Shown: piece after piece, positions 1 to 8,054 of the stretch
How the letters are laid out: each line of letters starts with the position of its first letter
Position numbering within the stretch: the stretch's first letter is position 1
From: Pseudomonadota bacterium
GTDB lineage: Bacteria > Desulfobacterota > Desulfobulbia > Desulfobulbales > SURF-16
Reading direction: 5' to 3'
Assembly (NCBI GenBank): GCA_018897105.1
Contig: JAHILF010000105.1
Coordinates: forward strand, 1 to 39,982
DNA: 39,982 nt
Notes under the pieces: model-generated
What the model saw: the letters and a program-made list of their open reading frames with translations, nothing else
Told to the model about the DNA's origin: nothing
Databases searched by the model: none
Program-made: the position numbers and the translations under genes

Positions 1-22
1 AGAAAAACCTGACTACCCTCGT

Positions 23-93
23 CGTCACCCCGGCGAAGGCCGGGGTCCAGAATTGTCGTAACTACCTGGATTCCGGCCTTCGCCGGAATGACG
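23..93. repeat. Palindromic intergenic repeat (REP/MITE-like hairpin)
   Basis: Two arms, 24-50 and 66-92, are imperfect inverted copies built around CCGGCGAAGGCCGG, with a 15-nt spacer. Each arm is itself nearly palindromic, so the RNA or single-stranded DNA could form a long hairpin or a cruciform. Elements with this core are dispersed in many copies in intergenic DNA of proteobacteria; that is family knowledge, as only one copy lies in this window. It sits about 85 bases upstream of the first gene and is unlikely to be part of its promoter. Confidence 0.75.
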
Positions 94-179
94 AACCTGG
101 GCTCAGGCAACCGGCGAAAAGGCTTAAGTTAATGACATTGACTTTTCACTTCTAACTTTTCACCTCCCAAGGAGGACAG

Positions 180-743
180 ATGACACAGAAATTCAAGCGA
201 AGAAATTATTTTATCGATAAGGTTGTCCAGGGCCGGTTCATCGCCGGTTTTTCCGCAGCCTCCCTGGCCGGTGGCGTGGCGGCGGTTTTCTGTTTTCGCT
301 ATTTTGCCCAGAAAAAACTGGATGCCACGCTCTACACCATGAGACTGCCCGATGTACCCATAAGAAATCTGCTGATGGGGGAAATGGTTATGACCACGAT
401 CCTGACCGCCCTTTTTGTCGTGCTGCTTTTTGTCATTACCGCCCGGCTGGTTTTTGCCAGGATCGAGGGGCCGTTAAAGAAAATGGCGGGATGTCTGGCC
501 GGGATAACGGCCGGAGATCTGCGCAGTGAAGTGAAGTTGCGGGAACAGGATGAATTTCAGGAGTTCGCCGAAGAGGTGAACAACATGGTGCAAACCATGA
601 ACAGCAGGTTGTCCCACCTGGGATTTCAGGCGGAAAAAATCGGCAATCTCTGCAACAGAGCAGGTGAAGAGGAGAACGTAGCGGAACGCATCAGGCACCA
701 TCTCAGTCTCATGAAAAAGGAGATGCAGGTTTTTAAGCTATGA
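180..743 (+). CDS. HAMP-domain membrane protein without an output domain
   Basis: This 187-residue inner-membrane protein has two hydrophobic helices (about residues 17-40 and 68-92) around a short periplasmic loop of about 28 residues, followed by a HAMP domain (about 92-143) and a coiled C-terminal helix. There is no kinase, GGDEF or methyl-accepting domain after the HAMP, so it can relay or receive a conformational signal but has no visible catalytic output. The start is supported by AGGAGG five bases upstream of the ATG. The stop overlaps the start of the tetraheme cytochrome gene by 4 bases (ATGA), so the two are translationally coupled and probably cooperate. The partner protein is unknown. 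HAMP assignment is fairly secure; the role is inferred only from position. Confidence 0.8.
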   Translation: MTQKFKRRNYFIDKVVQGRFIAGFSAASLAGGVAAVFCFRYFAQKKLDATLYTMRLPDVPIRNLLMGEMVMTTILTALFVVLLFVITARLVFARIEGPLKKMAGCLAGITAGDLRSEVKLREQDEFQEFAEEVNNMVQTMNSRLSHLGFQAEKIGNLCNRAGEEENVAERIRHHLSLMKKEMQVFKL

Positions 744-1168
744 TGCCCAGATTTTTTCTTTTTTTTCTGATCAATGCCTGGTTTTTCAGTGCTTCATCCC
801 TGTTTGCCGCAGGTCCCCATGATGATTCGCAGGTCAGGTGCCTGAATTGTCATGGGGCCCTGCCGCTCGGAGGAGGGGGGCTGCGTTTTCATGTCGATAT
901 CCAGGATATCTGCCTGAGGTGCCATGGGGCTTATTCCTGTAAACCGCAACAGGCTGGCAATGAGTTCCGTCATCCCGTATCAGTTGTTGCGCCATTTCCC
1001 ATTCCGGCGGATATGCCTCTTGACGGAAAAAACAGGATCGGCTGTACCACCTGTCATCTTTTTCATGAGGGAACCGGATCAAAGGAGGACCTGCCGGTCT
1101 ATCTCCTGCGGCGTCCCTTTGGACCGACTTTCTGTATCACCTGCCACCGGAAATTGGTGCTGCCGTGA
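740..1168 (+). CDS. Exported tetraheme c-type cytochrome
   Basis: This 142-residue protein has an N-terminal signal peptide (hydrophobic residues about 4-23, cleavage near AAG) and four CxxCH haem-attachment motifs, at residues 34-38 (CLNCH), 58-62 (CLRCH), 102-106 (CTTCH) and 132-136 (CITCH). Histidines 51, 78 and 109 are candidates for distal axial ligands. It should be matured by the cytochrome c machinery in the periplasm and act as a small electron carrier, or as the haem sensor of the coupled HAMP protein. It overlaps that upstream gene by 4 bases and lies 29 bases before the DUF1566 gene. The motif spacing is not that of the classical tetrahaem cytochrome c3, so I give no subfamily. 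Export and haem binding are secure; the redox partner is not visible. Confidence 0.9.
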   Translation: MMPRFFLFFLINAWFFSASSLFAAGPHDDSQVRCLNCHGALPLGGGGLRFHVDIQDICLRCHGAYSCKPQQAGNEFRHPVSVVAPFPIPADMPLDGKNRIGCTTCHLFHEGTGSKEDLPVYLLRRPFGPTFCITCHRKLVLP

Positions 1169-1197
1169 ACCGAAGCGGCAAAAAAGTGTAACAGAGG

Positions 1198-3267
1198 ATG
1201 AGGTTGCTGTTGCCGAAAACATATCATTGCTTTTCTCAGGGCCGGCTGGCGGCAGTACTTCTGTTTCTCCTGCTCATGTCCATGCTTACGGCCGCGGGAA
1301 ACGCTGCTGCGGAGTTGCCCCGGACCGGTCAGCGTACCTGTTACGATGACCAGGGGACAGCTGTTGACCATGCCGGCACCGGACAGGACGGGGATCTGCA
1401 GGCAGGAGTGGTATGGCCCGACCCGCGTTTCACCGATAATGGCGACGGGACAATAACGGACCGTCTCACCGGGCTCATGTGGCTGCAGGATGGAAGTTGC
1501 CTGGGCCGGTTGAGCTGGCAGGGCGCCATGGATATCGCCGGGGGCGAAGGCGACGATGTGGCCCGCCTGGAAAGCTGCCATGAGCTTGCCGCCTACAAAG
1601 ATTGGCTGCTGCCTGAGATCGGCCAGCTTGAGGTGCTGTTTGATGCGGAGGAGGTGTCGGCCGGGAACTGGTTGAACAGGCACCGTTTCAAAAATGTGCA
1701 ATCAGCGGCATACTGGTCAAGGACCACCGGACCGAACCCCTATCGCGCCTGGGTATTTCATTTCGACAGCGGGGAAGTCAGGTTGGCAGGTAAGATTGAT
1801 CTGAATTTCAGTCTGCTGGTCCGGCAGCCAGCCTCCCGGGAGGGTGAGGAGGCAGAGCCGCCGACAGACCGGACAGCAGCGGTCGGCCGCCTGGTTGACA
1901 ATGGCGACGGCACCGTGACGGATCAGGCTGCAGGACTGATGTGGCTCAAGGATGGCGCCTGCCTGGGGAACGCTTCCTGGCTGGCGGGCCTGCAGGCAAT
2001 AGGTGACTTTAATCGTGATCCGGCAAAATATGACTGCCAAGGGCTGAAAGCCCGTTATCAGGACTGGTCCCTGCCCAACCGGCATGAATTGCGCAGTTTG
2101 ATTGATCACCGGCGCGATCTTCCCGCTCTGCCGGCTGGCTCTCCTTTTCTCGACCCGCTTTCCCATTACTGGACATCCACCACTGCGGCAGCAAGACCTG
2201 CCGCGGCCTTCGGGCTGCTGCTGGGTTCAGGCGAATTATTTGCCGTGGAAAAGGCTGAGGTGCTGGGAATCTGGCCGGTTCGATCCGTGGCCGGCAGGCC
2301 GGATCGGAGCAGGATCAGGGCGCAGGAACTGTCGGCCGGAGCAGTGAAGGATCCTTTTTTGCTGGAGCCCATCGGCGGCAGCAGGGCCATCGTCTGGCCG
2401 GTCAAGCGTTTTACCGAGCATGGTGACGGCACGGTGACAGATAATATCACCGGATTGATGTGGCTCGATGACAGGGCATGTTTTCTGCCGGAAACCTGGG
2501 ATAATGCCGTCAAGGTGGTGGAGGCCTTGAACAGCAAACCTGACCGGCTGGCATGTGGGGTATATAAGGGGCGATATGCAGACTGGCAGCTGCCTGATCT
2601 CGCCGCTCTGCGGGAGCTGCTGCAAGGGGCTGAAGGAGAGCCTGCCGCCTGGCTGAAGAGCCAGGGTGCCGCTGATATCATTGCCCGCGACTACTGGGTG
2701 CGGGACACTAATCCCTTAAATCTCTATTTTTCCTGGGCCGTTAATCTGCAGGACGGTACTCCCCGGGATTACCCGAAATCCTTTGAACTCTATGTCTGGC
2801 CTGTCCGCTTGCCGGATCTGCCTGAAAGCGTGAGTCCCGCCCCTCTCATCCAGGGCAACGGTGAAGAGGGCAGGCTTTGGTTGAAAAAGGGTAATGAGTT
2901 GCTGCTGTCCGCGGCAATCGGTCAGGTCAGCGGGGCAGTGCCCGCGGTTTTCATGATCTGGTATGTGGACCCGACCGGCAAAAAAAGGTGGCTGAACGAC
3001 CAGGGAGCATGGGTGGGAGAAGAGTCGGCGTTGTATCGCAGCAACCTCTTTCTACTGGAGAAGACTCCGGTCTTCCGGGGGGACACGGCAGAACTGGCGC
3101 CTGGCGACTATACATTTTTCTTTGCCATCATTCCCGCTGGGGGAAAGGGAGAGGCAGGGCAGAATGAGTTCACCTCGCAGCTGCGGGTAACAGTGTCGGC
3201 GGCAGAGGCTGCCGCGGTTTCTCTCCCCCCTGAAAAATCCGTTACTGAAGAAGTAATTCATGAATAA
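1198..3267 (+). CDS. Secreted protein with three DUF1566 (Lcl C-terminal-like) repeats
   Basis: A 689-residue protein with a signal peptide (about residues 15-38) and three repeats of the DUF1566 domain, at about 75-212, 230-365 and 400-545. Each begins with a GDGT(V/I)TD strand and a GLMWL motif and contains a W-x-LP segment. A C-terminal beta domain (about 555-675) contains LAPGDYTFFFA, a pattern common in related exported proteins of this group. DUF1566 domains are of uncertain function and are usually found in exported or surface proteins. The ATG at 1198 has only a weak AGAGG directly before it, so the start is less certain than the frame. It follows the cytochrome gene by 29 bases and is probably in the same transcript. 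No catalytic motif was recognised. Confidence 0.85.
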   Translation: MRLLLPKTYHCFSQGRLAAVLLFLLLMSMLTAAGNAAAELPRTGQRTCYDDQGTAVDHAGTGQDGDLQAGVVWPDPRFTDNGDGTITDRLTGLMWLQDGSCLGRLSWQGAMDIAGGEGDDVARLESCHELAAYKDWLLPEIGQLEVLFDAEEVSAGNWLNRHRFKNVQSAAYWSRTTGPNPYRAWVFHFDSGEVRLAGKIDLNFSLLVRQPASREGEEAEPPTDRTAAVGRLVDNGDGTVTDQAAGLMWLKDGACLGNASWLAGLQAIGDFNRDPAKYDCQGLKARYQDWSLPNRHELRSLIDHRRDLPALPAGSPFLDPLSHYWTSTTAAARPAAAFGLLLGSGELFAVEKAEVLGIWPVRSVAGRPDRSRIRAQELSAGAVKDPFLLEPIGGSRAIVWPVKRFTEHGDGTVTDNITGLMWLDDRACFLPETWDNAVKVVEALNSKPDRLACGVYKGRYADWQLPDLAALRELLQGAEGEPAAWLKSQGAADIIARDYWVRDTNPLNLYFSWAVNLQDGTPRDYPKSFELYVWPVRLPDLPESVSPAPLIQGNGEEGRLWLKKGNELLLSAAIGQVSGAVPAVFMIWYVDPTGKKRWLNDQGAWVGEESALYRSNLFLLEKTPVFRGDTAELAPGDYTFFFAIIPAGGKGEAGQNEFTSQLRVTVSAAEAAAVSLPPEKSVTEEVIHE

Positions 3268-3330
3268 TAAAACCCGCGACTTCTGGGTTGCTATGATCTG
3301 CACCATATTCACCTTAAATCAGGAGTTCAG

Positions 3331-3867
3331 ATGAAAAAAATATTTATTTCACTCGGCCTCTGCTTGGCAAGTTTATTGATGTTTGCCCTGGCTGCCGTCC
3401 CACACTGCCATGCCTACGGAAACGGTTCAGGCATTCCCAGCTGCCATGATGATATTGCCGCCAAAAACACGGGACCCGGTACAAGCCCTGAATGCACCCC
3501 GCTACTCATCGTCAGTGACAAGGCCCTTAATTTTTTGCAGGAATTTTCGGTCAGAAAAATAAACAAGAAATGGTATCTGTTTATTTCCGCTGAAGAATTT
3601 GCCGGAAAAATGGATGCGGTTGCCAGATGGAAGACCATCAGTCTGCTGGTCTCGGCGGTGACCAGTCAATTCGGCGAGGAAGCGGACTGCTTTATTGCCA
3701 GGGTTCCGGGAAAAAAGGAGGAAAAGGAGGCGCTGCTTGCGGGTGATTACCCGCAGGGACTCATTGCTGCTGCGGCGCATCATGTCGTCTTATCGGAAGA
3801 GGAGCAGCGCGGGAAGATGTGGCCTGAGTACCATCATCATTCTCTCTATACGCTCACGGTTTATTGA
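3331..3867 (+). CDS. Small exported protein of unknown function
   Basis: A 178-residue product with a clear signal peptide (MKK, hydrophobic to about residue 22, likely cleavage after CHA near residue 28) and an AGGAG ribosome site upstream. The mature part has three cysteines, two close to the N-terminus, then a mixed alpha/beta region and a tail rich in His and Tyr. I recognise no domain. It is 63 bases downstream of the DUF1566 gene on the same strand and is followed by a strong terminator, so it is likely the last gene of the four-gene unit. The histidine run near the C-terminus might bind metal or haem, but that is speculative. Confidence 0.7.
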   Translation: MKKIFISLGLCLASLLMFALAAVPHCHAYGNGSGIPSCHDDIAAKNTGPGTSPECTPLLIVSDKALNFLQEFSVRKINKKWYLFISAEEFAGKMDAVARWKTISLLVSAVTSQFGEEADCFIARVPGKKEEKEALLAGDYPQGLIAAAAHHVVLSEEEQRGKMWPEYHHHSLYTLTVY

Positions 3868-3933
3868 TGCCGTTTGTTTGGTAAACGGGACTCGATCGAG
3901 TCCAAGTAATCATCACTTCATGGTTTTTAAAAC

Positions 3934-3969
3934 AAAAAGGGCCGCCGGCTTATGCCGGCGGCCCTTTTT
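3934..3969. terminator. Bidirectional Rho-independent terminator
   Basis: A perfect 16-bp stem (3934-3949 with 3954-3969) closed by a TTAT loop. The stem has a GC core and is flanked by A5 on the left and T5 on the right, so it has a U-tract in both directions. It lies between the convergent ends of the gene at 3331-3867 and the pyruvate oxidoreductase gene and can serve both transcripts. Confidence 0.93.
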
Positions 3970-4002
3970 GTTTTGCAACAAGCTTTATCCAGCTTTCTGC
4001 TG

Positions 4003-7000
4003 TTATTTTGCTTCCGTTTCTTCCGGCTCAAGAGCCTTGAACCGGCCTTCCAGGAATTTCCAGGCCCTGTCCACGTCCTTCTGAGACTCAGCCATCAATT
4101 CATCAGCCATGGATGGATTGGTGATCTTCAGAGCCCGGTAGCGGTTCTCGCCCAGGGCATACTCAGCAAAGGGCATGGATGGTGCCTTGCTGTCAAGGTG
4201 CAGGGGGTTTTTCCCTTCTTTGTCCAGGTCCGGATTGTAGCGGTACAGAGGCCAGTGGCCGCACTTGACCGCCTTGACCTGCTGGTCAAGTCCCTTTGCC
4301 ATGTTGATGCCGTGGTTGATGCAGTGGGCATAGGCAATAACCAGGGACGGTCCGTCGTATGCCTCTGCCTCGGCAATGGCCTTGGCAAGCTGTCCCGGAT
4401 TGGCGCCCAGCGCTACCTTGGCCACATAAACATTACCGTAGGTGGAGAAGATCATGCCGATATCTTTCTTGGGCATCTTCTTGCCGCCGGCGGCAAACTG
4501 GGCCGTGGCGGCCCGCGGGGTGGATTTTGACATCTGGCCGCCGGTGTTGGAGTAAACCTCGGTGTCAAGGATCATGACGTTGACGTTTTCTCCAGAGGCC
4601 AGAACATGGTCCAGACCGCCGTAACCGATATCATAGGCCCAGCCGTCGCCACCGAAGATCCACACGGATTTTTTGACCAGATAGTCAGCCACATGGAAGA
4701 GCCGTTTGGCGATAATGTTGTCGCTTGCCGCAAGGACCTCTTTCAGTTTGGCAACCCGGTCGCGCTGCTCCTCGATCTCCATCTGGTTTTTCTGGGAGGC
4801 ATTGACCAGATCGGTTAGCATCTTTTTGGTGATGATCTTTTCGGCAACAGCTTCCTCCAGAAGTTCTGCAGCCTGGTGACTAAGTTTGTTCACCGTCTGA
4901 CGCATACCGAGACCGAACTCGGCATTATCCTCAAACAGGGAGTTGGACCAGACCGGACCACGGCCGTCACTGCGTTTGCAGTAAGGGGTGGTGGGCAGGT
5001 TTCCGCCGTATATGGAGGAGCAGCCGGTGGCATTGGCAACGAGCATGCGGTCGCCGAACATCTGGGTGACCAGTTTGATGTAAGGTGTCTCACCGCAGCC
5101 GGCGCAGGCGCCGGAGAACTCAAACAGCGGACGTTTGAGCTGGCTGCCCTTGACGGTGGAGGGGTCAATCTCGGAGTAATCCACCTCGGGCAGAGACAGG
5201 AAGTACTTGACGTTGGCGGCCTCAGTGTTTCTGATTTCTTCAGTGTTGGTGGTCATGACCAGGGCCTTGGTCTTGGCCGGGCAGACTCCCTCACAGAGTG
5301 TACAGCCACAGCAGTCCTCGGTAAACACCTGAACAATGGCCTTGCGTCCCTTGAACTCCTTGCCCACGGCGTCGGCGGTTTTGAGAGCCTTGGGTGCTTT
5401 CTTCATGTCCGCTGTTTTGACGATTTTCATACGGATGGCGGCATGGGGGCAGACCAGGGAGCAGCGTCCGCACTGGATACAGTTTTCCGGCAACCAGACG
5501 GGGACATGGACGGCGATGTTGCGTTTCTCGTACTGGGTGGTGCCGGTGGGCCAGGTGCCGTCGTCAGGCATCTGGGAAACCTTGATCTCCTCGCCCTTGC
5601 CCTGGATCATTTTTGCGGTGACTTCCTTGACAAAGGCAGGGGCATCGTCCGAAACAGTGGGCGGCATTTCGTGGCCGCTGATTGTTTTCGGCACTTTGAT
5701 CTCAACGATGTTGTTCACTGCCGTATCAACCGCACTGTAGTTCATGGTGACGATTTTTTCGCCCTTCTTGCCATAGGTCTTGAAGATGGCTTCCTTGATG
5801 GCCTTGATGGCCTCTTCCTTGGTAAGGATGCCGGAGATGAGGAAGAAGGCGGTCTGCATGATCATGTTGATCCTGGCGCCCAGACCGATGGCTTCGGCCA
5901 GGTTGATGGCATCGATGATGTAGAATTTGGCCTTTTTATCAATGAGCTGCTTCTGAACCGTTGAGGGAAGCTGTTTCCAGATATCTTTCTGTTTGAAGGT
6001 GGTGGTCAGCAGAAATGTACCGCCCTCTTCCAGGTTGGCCAGCATGTCATACTTGTCCAGGAAGGTGAAGTTGTGGCAGGCGATGAAGTTTGCCTTGTTG
6101 ATCAGGTAGGGCGCCACAACCGGGTTTTTGCCGAAACGGAGATGGCTGGTGGTGATGGAGCCGGATTTTTTCGAGTCATAGACAAAGTAACCCTGGGCGC
6201 TGTTGTCCGTTTCCGTACCGATGATCTTAATGGTGTTCTTGTTGGCGCCGACCGTTCCGTCGGCACCCAGGCCGTAAAACATGGCGCGGTAGACGTCTTT
6301 TCCTTCAATGTTAAAGGACTTGTCATAGGCCAGGCTGGTGAAGGCCACATCATCGTTGGGGCCGACGCAGAAATGATTTTTCGGAGCCCAGGCTGCCATG
6401 TTGTCAAAAACCGCCTTGACCATGGCCGGGGTGAACTCGGCGGAACCAAGGCCGTAACGTCCGGAAAGAATCATCGGATGATTCTTCATGGAAGAGGTTT
6501 CAATGGCTTCACCCACCGCGGCGCGAATATCCAGATAAAGCGGCTCGCCGGGAGAGCCCGGCTCTTTGGTGCGGTCAAGTACGGTTATGCGTTTGACCGA
6601 AGCCGGCATGGCATTGACCATGGCCTTCATATCAAAGGGGCGGTAGAGGCGGACAATGACCAGACCTATTTTTTTGCCCTGGGAGGCAAGGTGGTCAATG
6701 GTTGCGGCAACGGTCTCGCAGCCTGAACCCATCATGACGACGATCTCCTCGGCATCAGGTGCGCCATGGTAATCAAAGAGATGATACTGACGGCCGGTGA
6801 GGGCGGCGAATTTGTCCATGGTTTCCTGGACAATTCCCGGAGTGACGTCATAGTACTTGTTGACCGTTTCCCGACCGGTGAAATAGACATCGGGGTTCTG
6901 GGCCGTACCGCGCATCATCGGCCGGTCCGGTGAGAGACCGCGCAGACGGTGGGCAACGACGAGATCCTCGTCAATCATGGCCCGCATGTCATCCATGGTA

Positions 7001-7557
7001 AGCTGCTCAATCTTCTGGATTTCATGGGAGGTGCGGAAACCGTCAAAGAAATGCATGAAGGGGATGCGTGATTTTAATGCAACCTGGGTAGAGATCAGCG
7101 CCATGTCCTGGCATTCCTGGACGCTCTGTGAGCAGAGCATGCCCCAGCCGGTCTGGCGGGCGGCCATGACGTCGCCGTGGTCACCGAAAATAGAGAGCCC
7201 CTGGCAGGCCAGCGACCGTGCCGTAACATGGAAGACGATGGGGGTCAGCTCACCGGCCAGTTTGTACATGTTGGGGATCATCAGCAGCAGACCCTGGGAG
7301 GCTGTAAAGGTGGTACACAGGGCGCCGGTGGTCAGCGAACCATGCAGGGACCCGGCAACGCCGCCCTCTGACTGCATCTGTGTGACAACCGGAACGCTGT
7401 TCCAGATGTTTTTCTGCCCGGCGGTTGCCTTGGAATCTGCTTCGGCTGCCATGGGGGAAGACGGGGTAATGGGATAGATGGTGATAATTTCGCTTGTGGC
7501 ATAAGCGACATGGGTACACGCCTGGTTGCCATCAATGGTGACCATTTTCCGTGACAT
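4003..7557 (-). CDS. nifJ: Pyruvate:ferredoxin (flavodoxin) oxidoreductase, single-chain
   Basis: A full-length 1184-residue enzyme that oxidises pyruvate with CoA to acetyl-CoA and CO2, reducing ferredoxin or flavodoxin in the cytoplasm. The N-terminal domain carries YPITPSSP with Thr31, Glu64 in QSEGG and Arg114 in VTARS, the same numbers as the pyruvate- and TPP-binding residues of the Desulfovibrio africanus enzyme. A two-cluster ferredoxin domain follows (CIQCGRCSLVC from about residue 693, CCGCTLCEGVC from about 749), then the GACAGCGETP cysteines of the proximal cluster. The TPP-binding domain has GDGWAYDIGYGG and SNTGGQ (Asn about 1004). The start has AAGGAGA upstream. It is a single-gene unit with its own promoter and a shared terminator. 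The family assignment is secure, and substrate preference for pyruvate is well supported by the conserved residues. Confidence 0.97.
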   Translation of the reverse strand: MSRKMVTIDGNQACTHVAYATSEIITIYPITPSSPMAAEADSKATAGQKNIWNSVPVVTQMQSEGGVAGSLHGSLTTGALCTTFTASQGLLLMIPNMYKLAGELTPIVFHVTARSLACQGLSIFGDHGDVMAARQTGWGMLCSQSVQECQDMALISTQVALKSRIPFMHFFDGFRTSHEIQKIEQLTMDDMRAMIDEDLVVAHRLRGLSPDRPMMRGTAQNPDVYFTGRETVNKYYDVTPGIVQETMDKFAALTGRQYHLFDYHGAPDAEEIVVMMGSGCETVAATIDHLASQGKKIGLVIVRLYRPFDMKAMVNAMPASVKRITVLDRTKEPGSPGEPLYLDIRAAVGEAIETSSMKNHPMILSGRYGLGSAEFTPAMVKAVFDNMAAWAPKNHFCVGPNDDVAFTSLAYDKSFNIEGKDVYRAMFYGLGADGTVGANKNTIKIIGTETDNSAQGYFVYDSKKSGSITTSHLRFGKNPVVAPYLINKANFIACHNFTFLDKYDMLANLEEGGTFLLTTTFKQKDIWKQLPSTVQKQLIDKKAKFYIIDAINLAEAIGLGARINMIMQTAFFLISGILTKEEAIKAIKEAIFKTYGKKGEKIVTMNYSAVDTAVNNIVEIKVPKTISGHEMPPTVSDDAPAFVKEVTAKMIQGKGEEIKVSQMPDDGTWPTGTTQYEKRNIAVHVPVWLPENCIQCGRCSLVCPHAAIRMKIVKTADMKKAPKALKTADAVGKEFKGRKAIVQVFTEDCCGCTLCEGVCPAKTKALVMTTNTEEIRNTEAANVKYFLSLPEVDYSEIDPSTVKGSQLKRPLFEFSGACAGCGETPYIKLVTQMFGDRMLVANATGCSSIYGGNLPTTPYCKRSDGRGPVWSNSLFEDNAEFGLGMRQTVNKLSHQAAELLEEAVAEKIITKKMLTDLVNASQKNQMEIEEQRDRVAKLKEVLAASDNIIAKRLFHVADYLVKKSVWIFGGDGWAYDIGYGGLDHVLASGENVNVMILDTEVYSNTGGQMSKSTPRAATAQFAAGGKKMPKKDIGMIFSTYGNVYVAKVALGANPGQLAKAIAEAEAYDGPSLVIAYAHCINHGINMAKGLDQQVKAVKCGHWPLYRYNPDLDKEGKNPLHLDSKAPSMPFAEYALGENRYRALKITNPSMADELMAESQKDVDRAWKFLEGRFKALEPEETEAK

Positions 7558-7560
7558 AAC

Positions 7561-7569
7561 TTCTCCTTA
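7561..7569 (-). promoter_or_regulatory. Ribosome binding site of the pyruvate oxidoreductase gene
   Basis: On the minus strand TAAGGAGAA precedes the ATG at a good distance. It fixes the start at 7557, so that the Thr31/Glu64/Arg114 numbering holds. Confidence 0.8.
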
Positions 7570-7609
7570 CATGTTGATAGGTTAGATATAAGATGATAAC
7601 AAATCGGGA

Positions 7610-7624
7610 GTGCCTTAACGGCAC
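7610..7624. promoter_or_regulatory. Inverted repeat in the 5' leader of the pyruvate oxidoreductase gene
   Basis: GTGCC-TTAAC-GGCAC is a perfect 5-bp inverted repeat just downstream of the predicted -10 box (7638-7643, minus strand) and about 55 bases before the start codon. The position would suit a repressor operator. It does not match the Rex or LexA consensus as I remember them. Short palindromes also occur by chance. Confidence 0.35.
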
Positions 7625-7637
7625 ATGTATTGGCAAA

Positions 7638-7665
7638 ATTATACATTAGTAATCCATCTTACAAA
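7638..7665 (-). promoter_or_regulatory. Putative sigma-70 promoter of the pyruvate oxidoreductase gene
   Basis: On the minus strand a perfect TATAAT (7638-7643) is preceded at 16 bp by TTTGTA (7660-7665). The predicted transcription start is near 7631, giving a leader of about 75 nt. The -10 is strong and the -35 weak. Confidence 0.5.
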
Positions 7666-8054
7666 TTATTTCCACCCTTTCATCGGTAAAATGATATTTT
7701 TTTTTGCCTTTTGCTGTTCCGGCACTGTCGGCAAAAGATGGTGCCCGATCACCTTTTTCGCATATGAAGACTCTGCTGCAATTTCTGGAAATTTCATCGC
7801 CAGGAAGGGGTATCGAGAAAAAGTCCGCTAAATTTGTCTGTTATATTTCCTTTGTTTCTTGCTGGCAAAGCCCGGGAAATACCTGCACTCGAGCCGCTCT
7901 GCGACATTTTACCGCATTGACGGGGATCAGATATTATTTTTAGCAGTAATGGTAGCCTGGTAAACTGTTGTATTTGTCGGTCTGATTTTTTTGGGAATTT
8001 TTCAAAGTTCCCTTAAATCTGTCCCGCAGGAGCAAAAAATTATATGGGGGCATA
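7666..8054. other. Divergent intergenic region with no recognised gene
   Basis: About 390 bases between the pyruvate oxidoreductase promoter and the regulator gene. Short open frames here have no ribosome sites or recognisable products. A small hairpin (7993-7997 with 8008-8012, GGGAA/TTCCC) lies 40 bases before the regulator start. GGGGG at 8046-8050 is the likely ribosome site of the regulator. No riboswitch was recognised. Confidence 0.5.

Noticed and set aside
4876-5964. A 362-codon open frame on the + strand opposite the pyruvate oxidoreductase gene
   Set aside because: It lies wholly antisense to a well-identified enzyme, is rich in Gly, Asp, His and Val as expected from the complement of a GC-rich gene, and matches no family I know.
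7704-7943. Short open frames in the pyruvate oxidoreductase-regulator gap
   Set aside because: No ribosome sites and no recognisable products; the region is better explained as promoter and leader DNA.
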